Assembly (NCBI GenBank): GCA_938007965.1
Contig: CALLMH010000011.1
Span: forward strand, 1-48,297
Source of the DNA: an uncultured Saprospiraceae bacterium
GTDB taxonomy: Bacteria; Bacteroidota; Bacteroidia; Chitinophagales; Saprospiraceae
Reading direction: 5' to 3'
DNA length: 48,297 bases
Both the position numbers and the translations under genes were made by a program. Positions 35,973 through 44,864 of this stretch are shown here, piece by piece (the first letter of the stretch is position 1; the number at the start of each line of letters is the position of its first letter). The notes beneath the pieces were generated by a model. That model ran no database searches. It was not told the origin of the DNA and saw only the letters and a program-made list of their open reading frames with translations.

Positions 35973-36005
35973 AACGTTTCTGCTCAGAAGAGTAGAAGCG
36001 TTTTT
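35973..36005 (+). terminator. Intrinsic terminator after the PorV-like gene, or greA leader hairpin
   Basis: The arms AACGTTTCTGCTC (35973-35985) and GAGTAGAAGCGTT (35990-36002) pair with two wobbles around AGAA, followed by TTT. It is well placed to end the receptor/secreted/PorV operon. The promoter-like box just upstream raises the alternative that it attenuates greA. Confidence 0.75.
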
Positions 36006-36093
36006 CGTATTATAGTAATGAGATGTAATCTAGCTGGTTTACTACTCATTAATCGTACTTAAGTAGCACATTGAAATTAAAAAAATAAAGATT

Positions 36094-36573
36094 ATGGCAA
36101 TATCTTATATGAGTCAAGAGGGATATGACAAGCTTAGAGAAGAGCTCGAGCATATGAAGACTAAAGGTAGAGAAGAGGTTTCCGCAGCTATTGCAGAAGC
36201 TAGGGATAAAGGGGATCTATCTGAAAATGCAGAGTATGATGCAGCAAAAGATGCTCAAGGGTATCTGGAAATGAGAATCAATGAGATGGAAAAGGTAATG
36301 GCGAATGCGCGTATCTTAGACAAGAGTCAGCTAGATGGTTCACAGGTGACTGTAATGTCTACAGTCAGAATTAAGAACACTAAGAATAATAAAGAAGTAA
36401 CCTATACATTAGTATCTGAAGCCGAAGCTAATCTGAAGCAAAAGAAAATATCTGTAACCTCTCCAATAGGAAAAGGTCTGCTTGGTAAATCTGTAGGAGA
36501 ATTAGCTCAGGTGTCTACACCAGCTGGTACCATTGATTTTGAAATAATGGATATTAGTATAAACCTAGATTAG
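36094..36573 (+). CDS. greA: Transcription elongation factor GreA
   Basis: The product has 159 residues and rescues backtracked RNA polymerase by stimulating transcript cleavage. The N-terminal coiled coil carries the tip motif DLSENAEYDAAKD with the two acidic residues that enter the active site. The C-terminal domain is FKBP-like (VTSPIGKGLLGKSVGE). Length is normal. The HIT-CoA fusion gene starts 11 bp after its stop; greA followed by a HIT gene is a common arrangement in Bacteroidota. Confidence 0.96.
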   Translation: MAISYMSQEGYDKLREELEHMKTKGREEVSAAIAEARDKGDLSENAEYDAAKDAQGYLEMRINEMEKVMANARILDKSQLDGSQVTVMSTVRIKNTKNNKEVTYTLVSEAEANLKQKKISVTSPIGKGLLGKSVGELAQVSTPAGTIDFEIMDISINLD

Positions 36574-36584
36574 TACCAAGCATT

Positions 36585-37349
36585 ATGTCAGGAATATTTA
36601 GCAAAATTATTGAAGGAGAGATACCTAGTTATAAGATAGCTGAGGACGATAATTACTATGCGTTTTTGGATATCAATCCATTGGCTGTGGGACATACTCT
36701 TGTGGTTCCCAAAGTAGAAGTTGATTACATTTTTGACCTAGATGACGAGTTGTTATCTGGCCTTCATATATTCGCTAAGCGAGTAGCTATCGCTCTGGAA
36801 AATACGATAGATTGTAAACGAGTAGGCGTGTTGGTGATCGGGACGGAAGTGCCACATGCCCATATACATCTAATCCCATTCCAAGAAGAAGTACAAATGG
36901 CTATTACAAGCAAAAAACTATCTCTCGAATCAGATGAGATGAGAGATATCGCAGATCAAGCATCCAAATCATACTTAGCTAGAAATGCGAAGATGGGAAC
37001 CTTAGTATTCGGAGCAAGTCTAAAAGAAGAGCGATACTCGAACAAAGCTGTCAAAATGCTTAGATCACATAGTCAAGAAGTATTGGCCATAGGTGGTAGA
37101 AGCGGAGCCGTAGAAGACGTGGATATCCTCACCGGACATCCCGAACTGTCAGGTGTAGATACGATAACGATGTACATGGGTGAAGATAGACAGCAAGAAC
37201 ACGAAGATTATCTTTTATCTCTCAAGCCTAGACGTATTATTTTCAATCCAGGAGCCGAAAATAGAGGCTTTGCGCTAAAGGCAAAAGAGGAAGGAATTCT
37301 GGTAGAAGAAGCCTGCACTTTAGTCTTATTGAGAACAGGACAGTACTAA
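36585..37349 (+). CDS. Fusion of HIT nucleotide hydrolase and CoA-binding domain
   Basis: The product has 254 residues in two parts. Residues 1-130 are a HIT domain, with IIEGEIPSYKIAEDD at the start and the catalytic histidine triad HAHIH at 91-95; these proteins hydrolyse nucleotide phosphoramidates or similar links. Residues 137-254 form a CoA-binding (YccU-like, Rossmann) domain: LVFGASLKEERYSNKAV, RRIIFNPGAEN and EEACTLVLLRTGQ. In most genomes the two are separate genes. There is no stop or frameshift at the junction, and M137 sits where a free CoA-binding protein would start. The internal ATG at 36993 might give a second product. Confidence 0.9.
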   Translation: MSGIFSKIIEGEIPSYKIAEDDNYYAFLDINPLAVGHTLVVPKVEVDYIFDLDDELLSGLHIFAKRVAIALENTIDCKRVGVLVIGTEVPHAHIHLIPFQEEVQMAITSKKLSLESDEMRDIADQASKSYLARNAKMGTLVFGASLKEERYSNKAVKMLRSHSQEVLAIGGRSGAVEDVDILTGHPELSGVDTITMYMGEDRQQEHEDYLLSLKPRRIIFNPGAENRGFALKAKEEGILVEEACTLVLLRTGQY

Positions 37350-37424
37350 TAGGTGCATTTCTATCTGATCATTTGATGTTATAATTTGGGTTTTACCTGC
37401 CTTTGTAGGGATGTTCAGATGTAA

Positions 37425-37588
37425 GGGTACTTTCTGAATTCTGGTATTTTTATAAAGTTGCTGCGACAAGCTAAATTGGCCTTAGTCAGTGTAGTTTCGG
37501 GTAAAAGACCAATAAGCTTTGTAATCTTTTCAGAAGTAGTTTGAAAGGGATGTTATGGAGTAAGGATATTCGTTATTACGGATATCCC
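37425..37588 (+). repeat. Composite degenerate repeat between convergent genes, copy 2 of the 36-bp unit
   Basis: The first part (37425-37462) matches the 36-bp unit seen at 248 and 47717. Further on, TAAATTGGCCTTAG (about 37474-37487) resembles TAAATTGACCTTAG near the right end of the window, and TTATGGAGTAAGGATATTCGTTA (about 37552-37574, given in part) resembles the sequence at 48008-48031. So this is a shuffled, decayed relative of the right-end repeats. It fills the gap between the HIT fusion and uvrA. Confidence 0.65.
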
Positions 37589-37600
37589 TTCGAAATATCC

Positions 37601-40432
37601 CTACATCTCCATAGCGAGGTATTTACCAGTATGGCTATCTATATTTTTAATAAGTTTTTCTGGAGTACCAGCAAATAAAATATTTCCACCTCCACGCCCA
37701 CCTTCTGGGCCTACGTCTATAATATGATCCGCTACTTTTATGATGTCCATATTATGTTCTATTACTAGTATCGTATTGCCTTTGTCTACTAATCTGTTGA
37801 GCACATTGATAAGGTGTCGTATATCTTCGAAGTGAAGTCCAGTAGTAGGTTCATCTAATATATATAATGTATTTCCAGTGTCTCTTTTAGCAAGTTCTAG
37901 CGAAAGTTTAACTCTTTGAGCTTCTCCTCCTGATAGGGTAGTGGCTTGCTGGCCAAGGGTTATGTATCCGAGGCCTACACTATTGAGAGTAGTTAGTTTT
38001 CTGTATATGGATGGGATCGGCTGGAAGAATTCTGTAGCTTCTTCTACACTCATATTAAGAACATCTGAGATTGATTTTCCTTTGTAAAGTATTTCTAGTG
38101 TTTCACGATTGTATCTTCTGCCCATACATGCTTCACAATCGACGAGTACGTCAGGTAAGAAATTCATCTCGATAACTTTCTTGCCCGCTCCATGACAAGT
38201 TTCGCATCTTCCTCCTTTGACATTAAATGAAAATCTACCAGGTTTGTAGCCTCTTATTTTGGCCTCAGGAAGAGCGGAGAATATATTCCTAATATTTCCA
38301 AATACACCAGTGTAAGTAGCTGGATTAGACCTAGGTGTTCTTCCTATTGCAGATTGATCTATTTCTATTACCTTATCGATATTGTCTATTCCGTTGATCT
38401 TGGTATATGGCAGAGGTCTCTGACTACTTCTGTAGAAATGCGCTCTCAATATGGGATACAAAGTAGAGTTGACCAGTGAGGACTTACCACTCCCAGATAC
38501 TCCAGTCACACAGATAAACTTACCTAATGGTACGACTAGATCTACCTTCTTAAGATTATGACCTGTAGCACCTTTAAGCGTCAATTTCTTTCCCGTCCCT
38601 TTCCTTCTTTTTTCAGGTATTTCTATTTTAGCCCTATTGGATAGGTAGTTGGCGGTTATAGTTTTTATTTTTTTAAATTCTTTCGGATGCCCTTCAGCTA
38701 CTATTTCTCCACCATTTTTACCAGCACCAGGACCGATGTCTATCAGGTAGTCAGAAGCCAGCATGATATCTTTATCGTGCTCTACTACGACTACGGTATT
38801 TCCGATTTCGGTGAGGTTTTTCAGCGCATTGATCAATCGTTGATTGTCCCTTTGATGCAGACCGATACTCGGCTCATCCATTACGTATGTGATGCCAGTC
38901 AGCTGAGACCCGATTTGCGTAGCGAGTCTAGTCCTCTGAGATTCACCTCCCGATAGTGTTCGGGTCGGTCTATTGAGCTGGAGGTAGTTGAGACCTACTT
39001 CGAGGAGAAAACCGAGTCTCATTTTTATCTCCTTGATTACATCTTTTGAGATTGCTTTTTGTCTTTTTGATAATAATGGATCTATATTTTCGAACCATTC
39101 ATAGAGCTTATCTAGATCCATGGTTGCTAGTTGGCCGATGTGCTTGCCTCCAAGTCTAAAAAAAAGTGACGATTTTTTTAACCGATACCCTTCGCATTCA
39201 GGACAGTCTTGAATAGAGAGGAATTCTTCAGCCCAATTTCTTATTTTTTCGGAAGAGGTATCTTTGTACCATCTTTCTAGCATGTTTACTATCCCATCTG
39301 TCGCAAGATTATAGACCATCTCGTGAGGACTATAACCCAAGTCTATGCCCAATGAACTATCTCCTCCAAACAACAGTATTTCGAGTGCTTCTTTTGGGAT
39401 GTCTTTGATGGGAGTATTAAGATCAAACTTAAATTTTTTCGCTATTTTTTTGATCTGTTTGAAAGTCATGTTATCTCTGACTTCTCCGAAGGGCCTGATA
39501 CCTACCTCGTTGATAGATTTCGTATCATCAGGAATCACCTTATCCATATCTGCTTTATGCAGTTGACCAAGCCCTTTGCAGGCTGGGCAGGTTCCGTACG
39601 GCGAATTAAACGAAAATGTATTCGGCGACGGTTCTTCATAACTCACACCTGATTCTGCATCCATGAGCTGTTTGCTAAAAGGTGTAAGTTCATCAGTTCC
39701 GTGTTCATTGATATAGATGAAATCTTCTCCCATTTTGAGGGCGGTTTCTAGCGAAGTTGAGATTCGATCTTTTTTTTCTTCTTCTACCTTTAGGCGGTCT
39801 ACGATCAGTTCTATGTCGTGTACTTTGTATCTATCTACCTGAAGCCCTTGCTTGAGATCTACTATTTTCCCATCTATTCTTACTTTGGTATATCCTTTCT
39901 TACGTACATTTTCGAACAGCTCTCTGTAGTGACCTTTTCTAGACCTTACCATCGGAGCGAGTATAACTATTTTCTTTCCAGCATAGTTAGCAAAGATGTC
40001 ATCTATGATCTGATTTTCTGTGTACTTGACCATCTTCTTACCCGTCACATAAGAATAGGCATCACTTCCTCGCGCATACAGTAATCTCAGAAAGTCATAG
40101 ATCTCGGTAGTGGTTCCTACAGTCGATCGGGGATTCCATGACGTTGTTTTCTGTTCTATAGAAATCACGGGACTCAATCCCTCTATCTTCTCCACATCAG
40201 GGCGTTCCATATTACCTAAGAACTGACGTGCGTAGCTAGAGAAGGTCTCCATATATCGCCTCTGCCCTTCTGCATACAATGTATCAAAAGCCAATGAAGA
40301 CTTGCCACTACCACTTATACCCGTGATGACGACCAATTGATTTCTTGGAATATTTACAGATATATTCTTTAGATTATTTTCTCGAGCACCTACAATTTCA
40401 ATGTAGCCATCCTCTGCTATCTTCTTTGCCAT
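37601..40432 (-). CDS. uvrA: Excinuclease ABC subunit A
   Basis: The product has 943 residues, the usual length, and is the damage-recognition ATPase of nucleotide excision repair. Two ABC modules are present, each with Walker A (GISGSGKSSLAFDTLY and GVSGSGKSSLVNSTLY) and ABC signatures (LSGGESQRTRLA and LSGGEAQRVKLS). The zinc-binding cysteines are visible in CPACKGLGQ, CPECEGYRL and CETCHGAGKK with CEACMGRRYN. It starts close to the CotH gene (divergent, 125 bp apart). uvrB is not in the window. Confidence 0.97.
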   Translation of the reverse strand: MAKKIAEDGYIEIVGARENNLKNISVNIPRNQLVVITGISGSGKSSLAFDTLYAEGQRRYMETFSSYARQFLGNMERPDVEKIEGLSPVISIEQKTTSWNPRSTVGTTTEIYDFLRLLYARGSDAYSYVTGKKMVKYTENQIIDDIFANYAGKKIVILAPMVRSRKGHYRELFENVRKKGYTKVRIDGKIVDLKQGLQVDRYKVHDIELIVDRLKVEEEKKDRISTSLETALKMGEDFIYINEHGTDELTPFSKQLMDAESGVSYEEPSPNTFSFNSPYGTCPACKGLGQLHKADMDKVIPDDTKSINEVGIRPFGEVRDNMTFKQIKKIAKKFKFDLNTPIKDIPKEALEILLFGGDSSLGIDLGYSPHEMVYNLATDGIVNMLERWYKDTSSEKIRNWAEEFLSIQDCPECEGYRLKKSSLFFRLGGKHIGQLATMDLDKLYEWFENIDPLLSKRQKAISKDVIKEIKMRLGFLLEVGLNYLQLNRPTRTLSGGESQRTRLATQIGSQLTGITYVMDEPSIGLHQRDNQRLINALKNLTEIGNTVVVVEHDKDIMLASDYLIDIGPGAGKNGGEIVAEGHPKEFKKIKTITANYLSNRAKIEIPEKRRKGTGKKLTLKGATGHNLKKVDLVVPLGKFICVTGVSGSGKSSLVNSTLYPILRAHFYRSSQRPLPYTKINGIDNIDKVIEIDQSAIGRTPRSNPATYTGVFGNIRNIFSALPEAKIRGYKPGRFSFNVKGGRCETCHGAGKKVIEMNFLPDVLVDCEACMGRRYNRETLEILYKGKSISDVLNMSVEEATEFFQPIPSIYRKLTTLNSVGLGYITLGQQATTLSGGEAQRVKLSLELAKRDTGNTLYILDEPTTGLHFEDIRHLINVLNRLVDKGNTILVIEHNMDIIKVADHIIDVGPEGGRGGGNILFAGTPEKLIKNIDSHTGKYLAMEM

Positions 40433-40557
40433 TCAGTTGATATATTATTTGAAGAAAACACAAGGTACGGTGGATGGTTGAGAATTTTGAGTGATATCTA
40501 TAGTTGCTTACGATTATGTTTCAATTAGAGATGAAAACGAATATCTTTATTCCTACT

Positions 40558-41736
40558 ATGCATAGCAAACTTCATACATTAAACATCCTATTAGCGGTTG
40601 TCATTACCTTGGTCAGTTGTAATGATGGTGTAGATCTGCATGAGATAGATATCATAAAGCAAGGAGAATTCAGCTGGGAGCAAAAAGAGGAATGTTCCAT
40701 TATCTACACCTATGATGGTCAGTCAGTGGATATCCCTGCGACGATTAAGTATAGGGGCGGACATTCTGCACGGTATGAGAAGCATTCTTTTTCCTTAGAG
40801 TTGGTTACGAAATATCAACTGGCAGGACTACCCAAAGATGATGATTGGATTCTCAATGCGAACTATATAGATAAGACATTTATGAGGCATAAGATCAGCT
40901 ATGATCTCTACTGCGACATGAATGAGAAAAATATAGCAGCCGCTTCTGATTATGTAAATGTAAGTATCAATAGTGAGCCTCAGGGCTTATATCTGATTAC
41001 TGAAGAGGTAAATGGAGGACAAGTGAACCTCAATAAAAAAGATAGCCTTGCAATGATTTTTAAAGATCCACCATTTCTTTTCGAATCTAGGATCGGAAAT
41101 CCACAAGACTCCAGTAATTACTATCAGCAGAAGTTTCCAAAGATCCATAAGAGTGATCAGACTGTGTATATCGAAGCGTTTAGAAGTGTGATTTTTGACA
41201 CTTCAGATGCTGTATTTGATAGCGAAATAGGCAGTTGGATCGATATTGAAAATGTGATAGACTGGCATTTGCTTCTTCTCTATTCCTACAATGCAGATGG
41301 AATCATGAAAAATTTCTACCTCTATAAATTAGATACGCATACACCATTTAGAATTGCGATTTGGGATTACGATCACTCCTTCGGTAGAGATGGAGACAAT
41401 GAAATGAATATGATGGACAGGTCTATGAGGATAGAGCGATCAAAGTTATTCAATAGATTATTGGCTTCTGAATCGCTCGATTACATGGATAAGCTTAAGA
41501 GAAGGTGGGCACAATTGAGGTCAAGCGGGCTGTTTAGTGAAAATTATATGAAATCTAGGGTGAGTAAGATCGACAAGAAAATATATAAGTCCGTACAACG
41601 AAATGCAGAGATATGGCCCTTGAATAGTAAGTGGTATTATGATGAAAATACTTATGAAGAGGAAAAGATATTATTCCTGAAATTTGTAAAAATGAGATTA
41701 GAGGTTTTAGACGAAGAGTTTGATTATAGAAAATAG
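40558..41736 (+). CDS. CotH-family protein kinase-like lipoprotein
   Basis: From the ATG at 40558 the product has 392 residues. A lipoprotein signal fits MHSKLHTLNILLAVVITLVSC, with the lipidated Cys at residue 21. The mature part has CotH features: IKYRGGHSARYEKHSFSLEL near the start, WILNANYIDKTFMRHKISYD (each in part), then VNVSINSEPQGLYLITEE and the metal-binding IWDYDHSFGRDGD. CotH proteins are atypical kinases that phosphorylate extracellular or spore-coat proteins. The target here is unknown. Upstream in-frame ATGs at 40504 and 40531 would lengthen the signal region and cannot be excluded. Confidence 0.85.
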   Translation: MHSKLHTLNILLAVVITLVSCNDGVDLHEIDIIKQGEFSWEQKEECSIIYTYDGQSVDIPATIKYRGGHSARYEKHSFSLELVTKYQLAGLPKDDDWILNANYIDKTFMRHKISYDLYCDMNEKNIAAASDYVNVSINSEPQGLYLITEEVNGGQVNLNKKDSLAMIFKDPPFLFESRIGNPQDSSNYYQQKFPKIHKSDQTVYIEAFRSVIFDTSDAVFDSEIGSWIDIENVIDWHLLLLYSYNADGIMKNFYLYKLDTHTPFRIAIWDYDHSFGRDGDNEMNMMDRSMRIERSKLFNRLLASESLDYMDKLKRRWAQLRSSGLFSENYMKSRVSKIDKKIYKSVQRNAEIWPLNSKWYYDENTYEEEKILFLKFVKMRLEVLDEEFDYRK

Positions 41737-41770
41737 CTGAATAAATAATATCATATTAATATTTATCGCC

Positions 41771-41778
41771 TAATTTTG
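41771..41778 (+). promoter_or_regulatory. TAATTTTG, candidate -7 box of hisS-gatA
   Basis: This octamer fits TAnnTTTG exactly and lies 23 bp before the hisS ATG, which is a natural distance for the promoter of the hisS-gatA pair. No clear -33 TTG is found at the usual spacing. Confidence 0.5.
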
Positions 41779-41800
41779 CACCTCAGAGAAATTACAAACT

Positions 41801-43174
41801 ATGAAACCATCCATACCAAAAGGTACGCGTGACTTCCTTCCATCCCAAGTCAATAAGCGAAATTTTATATTCGATACCATCAGATCTGTATTCAAGAAAT
41901 ATGGATATCAGCCAATAGAAACACCTACTATGGAGAATCTCAGCACATTGACTGGGAAATATGGAGAAGAGGGAGATAAGTTGCTTTTCAAAGTTTTAAA
42001 TTCTGGAGAGTATTTAAAAAAGAACAAAAAAGAAAAGATCAATCAAGAAGATATAGATAAAGGAGAGAAACATATCCTACCCTTCATCTCAGAAAAAGGT
42101 CTACGATATGATCTTACGGTGCCCTTTGCAAGGTTCGTAGTCATGAATCAAAATGAAATAGCACTACCATTCAAACGATATCAGATACAACCAGTATGGA
42201 GAGCTGATCGGCCACAAAAAGGAAGATATAGAGAATTCTATCAGTGTGATGTTGACGTAGTAGGATCCGATTCTCTTATGTATGAAGCAGAGCTGGTAAA
42301 GATCTATGACGAAGTATTTCATAAACTGAACTTAAAGTCAATCATTAAAATAAATAATAGGAAGATATTATTTGGTTTGGCAGAGGCCAATGGAATCGAA
42401 GATCACTTTATGTCTATGACTATGGCGATCGATAAACTGGATAAGATAGGAGAGGAGAAGGTCGTGACAGAAATGACAAAAAGAGGAATCGACGAAGAAT
42501 CAGCAAAAAAGGTACTTTCGCTCTTGTCCATCGATAATCTTACCGATCTTGAAAAAGCATTCGAAAATGCGCCTACGGGGCTAAAAGGGATACAGGAACT
42601 AAGAACATTTCACAGTTATCTAGACCTTACGACAACACACAATATGGTAAAGTTCGAAATGTCACTTGCAAGAGGACTAAGTTACTATACGGGTTGTATC
42701 TTCGAAGTAGAAGCGGATACGAATGTATACCCTAATCTAAAAATGGGAAGTATCGGAGGAGGAGGCAGGTATGATGACCTTACTGGAAATCTAGGACTGA
42801 AAGGAGTATCAGGGGTCGGCGTATCCTTTGGAGCGGAACGTATATATGATGTGATGGAAGAAGAAGACCTATTTCCCAAAGGAGTAGAAAAAGATCTAGA
42901 TATAATGCTCATCGCTTTCGATGACGAGACCCACAAATATGCTTTCAAACAGTTGCAAGTACTTAGGTCTATGAATGTAGTAGCTGATTTATATCCAGAA
43001 CCATTGAAAATGCAAAAGCAGATGAAATACGCTAATGCAAGGAATGTACCTTATGTATTATTAATTGGTTCTAAAGAGATGGAGACTGGCCAATATACGC
43101 TCAAGAATATGATCACTGGAGAACAAAGTCAGCTTACGTTCGATGAGATAGTAGGAAAAATAGCTACAACATGA
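41801..43174 (+). CDS. hisS: Histidine-tRNA ligase
   Basis: The product has 457 residues and charges tRNA-His. It shows class II motif 1 (KGTRDFLP at the start), motif 2 (RYQIQPVWRADRPQKGRYRE) and the histidine-specific signature LARGLSYYTGCIFEV, plus motif 3 near GVGVSFGAERI. The C-terminal 90 residues are the anticodon-binding domain. The stop codon overlaps the gatA start in an ATGA junction, so the two are translationally coupled. Confidence 0.96.
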   Translation: MKPSIPKGTRDFLPSQVNKRNFIFDTIRSVFKKYGYQPIETPTMENLSTLTGKYGEEGDKLLFKVLNSGEYLKKNKKEKINQEDIDKGEKHILPFISEKGLRYDLTVPFARFVVMNQNEIALPFKRYQIQPVWRADRPQKGRYREFYQCDVDVVGSDSLMYEAELVKIYDEVFHKLNLKSIIKINNRKILFGLAEANGIEDHFMSMTMAIDKLDKIGEEKVVTEMTKRGIDEESAKKVLSLLSIDNLTDLEKAFENAPTGLKGIQELRTFHSYLDLTTTHNMVKFEMSLARGLSYYTGCIFEVEADTNVYPNLKMGSIGGGGRYDDLTGNLGLKGVSGVGVSFGAERIYDVMEEEDLFPKGVEKDLDIMLIAFDDETHKYAFKQLQVLRSMNVVADLYPEPLKMQKQMKYANARNVPYVLLIGSKEMETGQYTLKNMITGEQSQLTFDEIVGKIATT

Positions 43175-44601
43175 TGACACCTAAAAAAAGCCTGCAAGAA
43201 ATACAACTAGATCTACAGTCAGGAGATTACAGTATGTCTGAGTTAGTAGACTCATATCTCCAGTATGCCAAAAAACACGAGTCTCTCAATATATATATAG
43301 AACTCTATGAAGAGGAAGTAAAAAAACAAGCAAATCGCATAGATCAACAAATCAAAAATGGAGCTCAACTTGGAGCCTTGTACGGCTGTGTTATTTCAAT
43401 AAAGGACATAATATCATATAAAGATCACGGTTTGACGGCAGCTTCTAAAATATTAGATGGATATATCTCTCCGTATCACGCCACAGCGGTAGAAAGATTG
43501 CTAGCCGAAGATGCTATCATCATCGGTAGGACGAACTGTGACGAATTCGGTATGGGCTCAGCCAATGAAAATAGTATATATGGACCTACAAAAAACGGAG
43601 CGGATGAACATCGAGTTCCTGGTGGTTCTAGCGGAGCATCGGCCGTATCAGTCCAGATGAATACTTGTCTGATAGCATTAGGCTCTGACACAGGCGGCTC
43701 AGTACGCCAGCCTGCATCATTTTGTGGAGTATATGGCCTTAAGCCTTCTTATGGTAGAATATCAAGATATGGATTGATCGCATACGCGTCTTCATTTGAT
43801 CAGATAGGAATTTTGGGACACGGACCAGATGATATAGCACGTGTATTAGAAGTCTCTGCGGGTAAGGATCCTATGGACGCAACATCGGCTAGTCGGCCGA
43901 TAGATAGGTATTCGGCGGATAAAGTAATCTCTAATCCTAAGATCGCCTATTTTTCATCTTTGATAGATCACGAAAAACTAGAAGAAAATATCAAAAATAA
44001 TTTTTTGCAAATACTCGAACAATTACGAAGTTCTGGTGCTTCTATCGTTGAAAAAGGTTTTGAGTTTGCAGACTACCTTGTGCCTACATACTATGTATTG
44101 ACCACGGCGGAAGCATCTACGAACCTAAGCAGGTACGATGGAGTTAGATATGGACACAGGTCTGAATCCTCCTCTACCCTCGAAGATATGTATGTGAATA
44201 GTCGCACAGAAGGATTCGGTAAAGAAGTAAAGCGAAGGATTATGTTGGGTACATATGTGCTCAGTGAAGGTTACTTTGATGCTTATTTTACCAAAGCACA
44301 GCAAGTACGTAGGTTGATAACAGAAGAAATTAATAAAGTACTAGAAGAATGTGATTTCATAATCTTGCCAACGAGTACCAGCCTACCTTGGAGGATCGGA
44401 GAAATGAAGGAAGATCCAGTTGCGGTATATATTTCTGATATGTATACAGTATTGGCAAATCTGACGGGTCTACCATGTATCAGTATCCCGTCAGGTAATA
44501 ATACTGATGGTTTACCGTTTGGTATACAAATCATGTCAAAGAAATATTCGGAACACGACTTATTGGCTTTGGCAAAAAGCTTGAAATCCGCTACTACTTA
44601 A
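43171..44601 (+). CDS. gatA: Asp-tRNA(Asn)/Glu-tRNA(Gln) amidotransferase subunit A
   Basis: The product has 476 residues and releases ammonia from glutamine for tRNA-dependent amidation. The amidase triad is complete: K78 in VISIKDII, S154 in PGGSSGASA and the nucleophile S177 in DTGGSVRQPA. The rest of the signature (FCGVYGLKPSYGRISRYGL) is canonical. gatB and gatC are not in the window, so the complex is encoded in separate places. It overlaps hisS by 4 bp. Confidence 0.95.
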   Translation: MMTPKKSLQEIQLDLQSGDYSMSELVDSYLQYAKKHESLNIYIELYEEEVKKQANRIDQQIKNGAQLGALYGCVISIKDIISYKDHGLTAASKILDGYISPYHATAVERLLAEDAIIIGRTNCDEFGMGSANENSIYGPTKNGADEHRVPGGSSGASAVSVQMNTCLIALGSDTGGSVRQPASFCGVYGLKPSYGRISRYGLIAYASSFDQIGILGHGPDDIARVLEVSAGKDPMDATSASRPIDRYSADKVISNPKIAYFSSLIDHEKLEENIKNNFLQILEQLRSSGASIVEKGFEFADYLVPTYYVLTTAEASTNLSRYDGVRYGHRSESSSTLEDMYVNSRTEGFGKEVKRRIMLGTYVLSEGYFDAYFTKAQQVRRLITEEINKVLEECDFIILPTSTSLPWRIGEMKEDPVAVYISDMYTVLANLTGLPCISIPSGNNTDGLPFGIQIMSKKYSEHDLLALAKSLKSATT

Positions 44602-44725
44602 AATTCATCATATCTAAATTTAGAGTTGACGAACCCGCAAAGGTTGGCATAGTTATTGTCATTTAAACAAATACATATTATATATTATTTTAATGTGTAT
44701 TATTATGAGAATAAGTAATTATATG

Positions 44726-44733
44726 TACCTTTG
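44726..44733 (+). promoter_or_regulatory. TACCTTTG, candidate -7 box of the lytic transglycosylase gene
   Basis: The octamer fits TAnnTTTG in a 263-bp gap and is 132 bp before the next ATG, which implies a leader of about 125 bases. No -33 TTG was recognised. Confidence 0.5.
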
Positions 44734-44738
44734 CGCTT

Positions 44739-44766
44739 CCAAAAAAAGAAGTAACATTCTTTTTGG
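44739..44766 (+). other. Hairpin at the expected transcript start of the transglycosylase leader
   Basis: CCAAAAAAAGAA (44739-44750) and TTCTTTTTGG (44757-44766) pair around a short loop with a small bulge. It sits immediately after the promoter-like box, so it would be at the very 5' end of the RNA. A 5' hairpin often protects a transcript from decay. Confidence 0.45.
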
Positions 44767-44864
44767 TTTAAAAGCAAATAGAAAATTGTTGGTTGCATAT
44801 TCCCCTAATATTATAGTGTGCAATTAGTAAACCCAAGATTTGATTTTAATTAAATAGTAAATCC

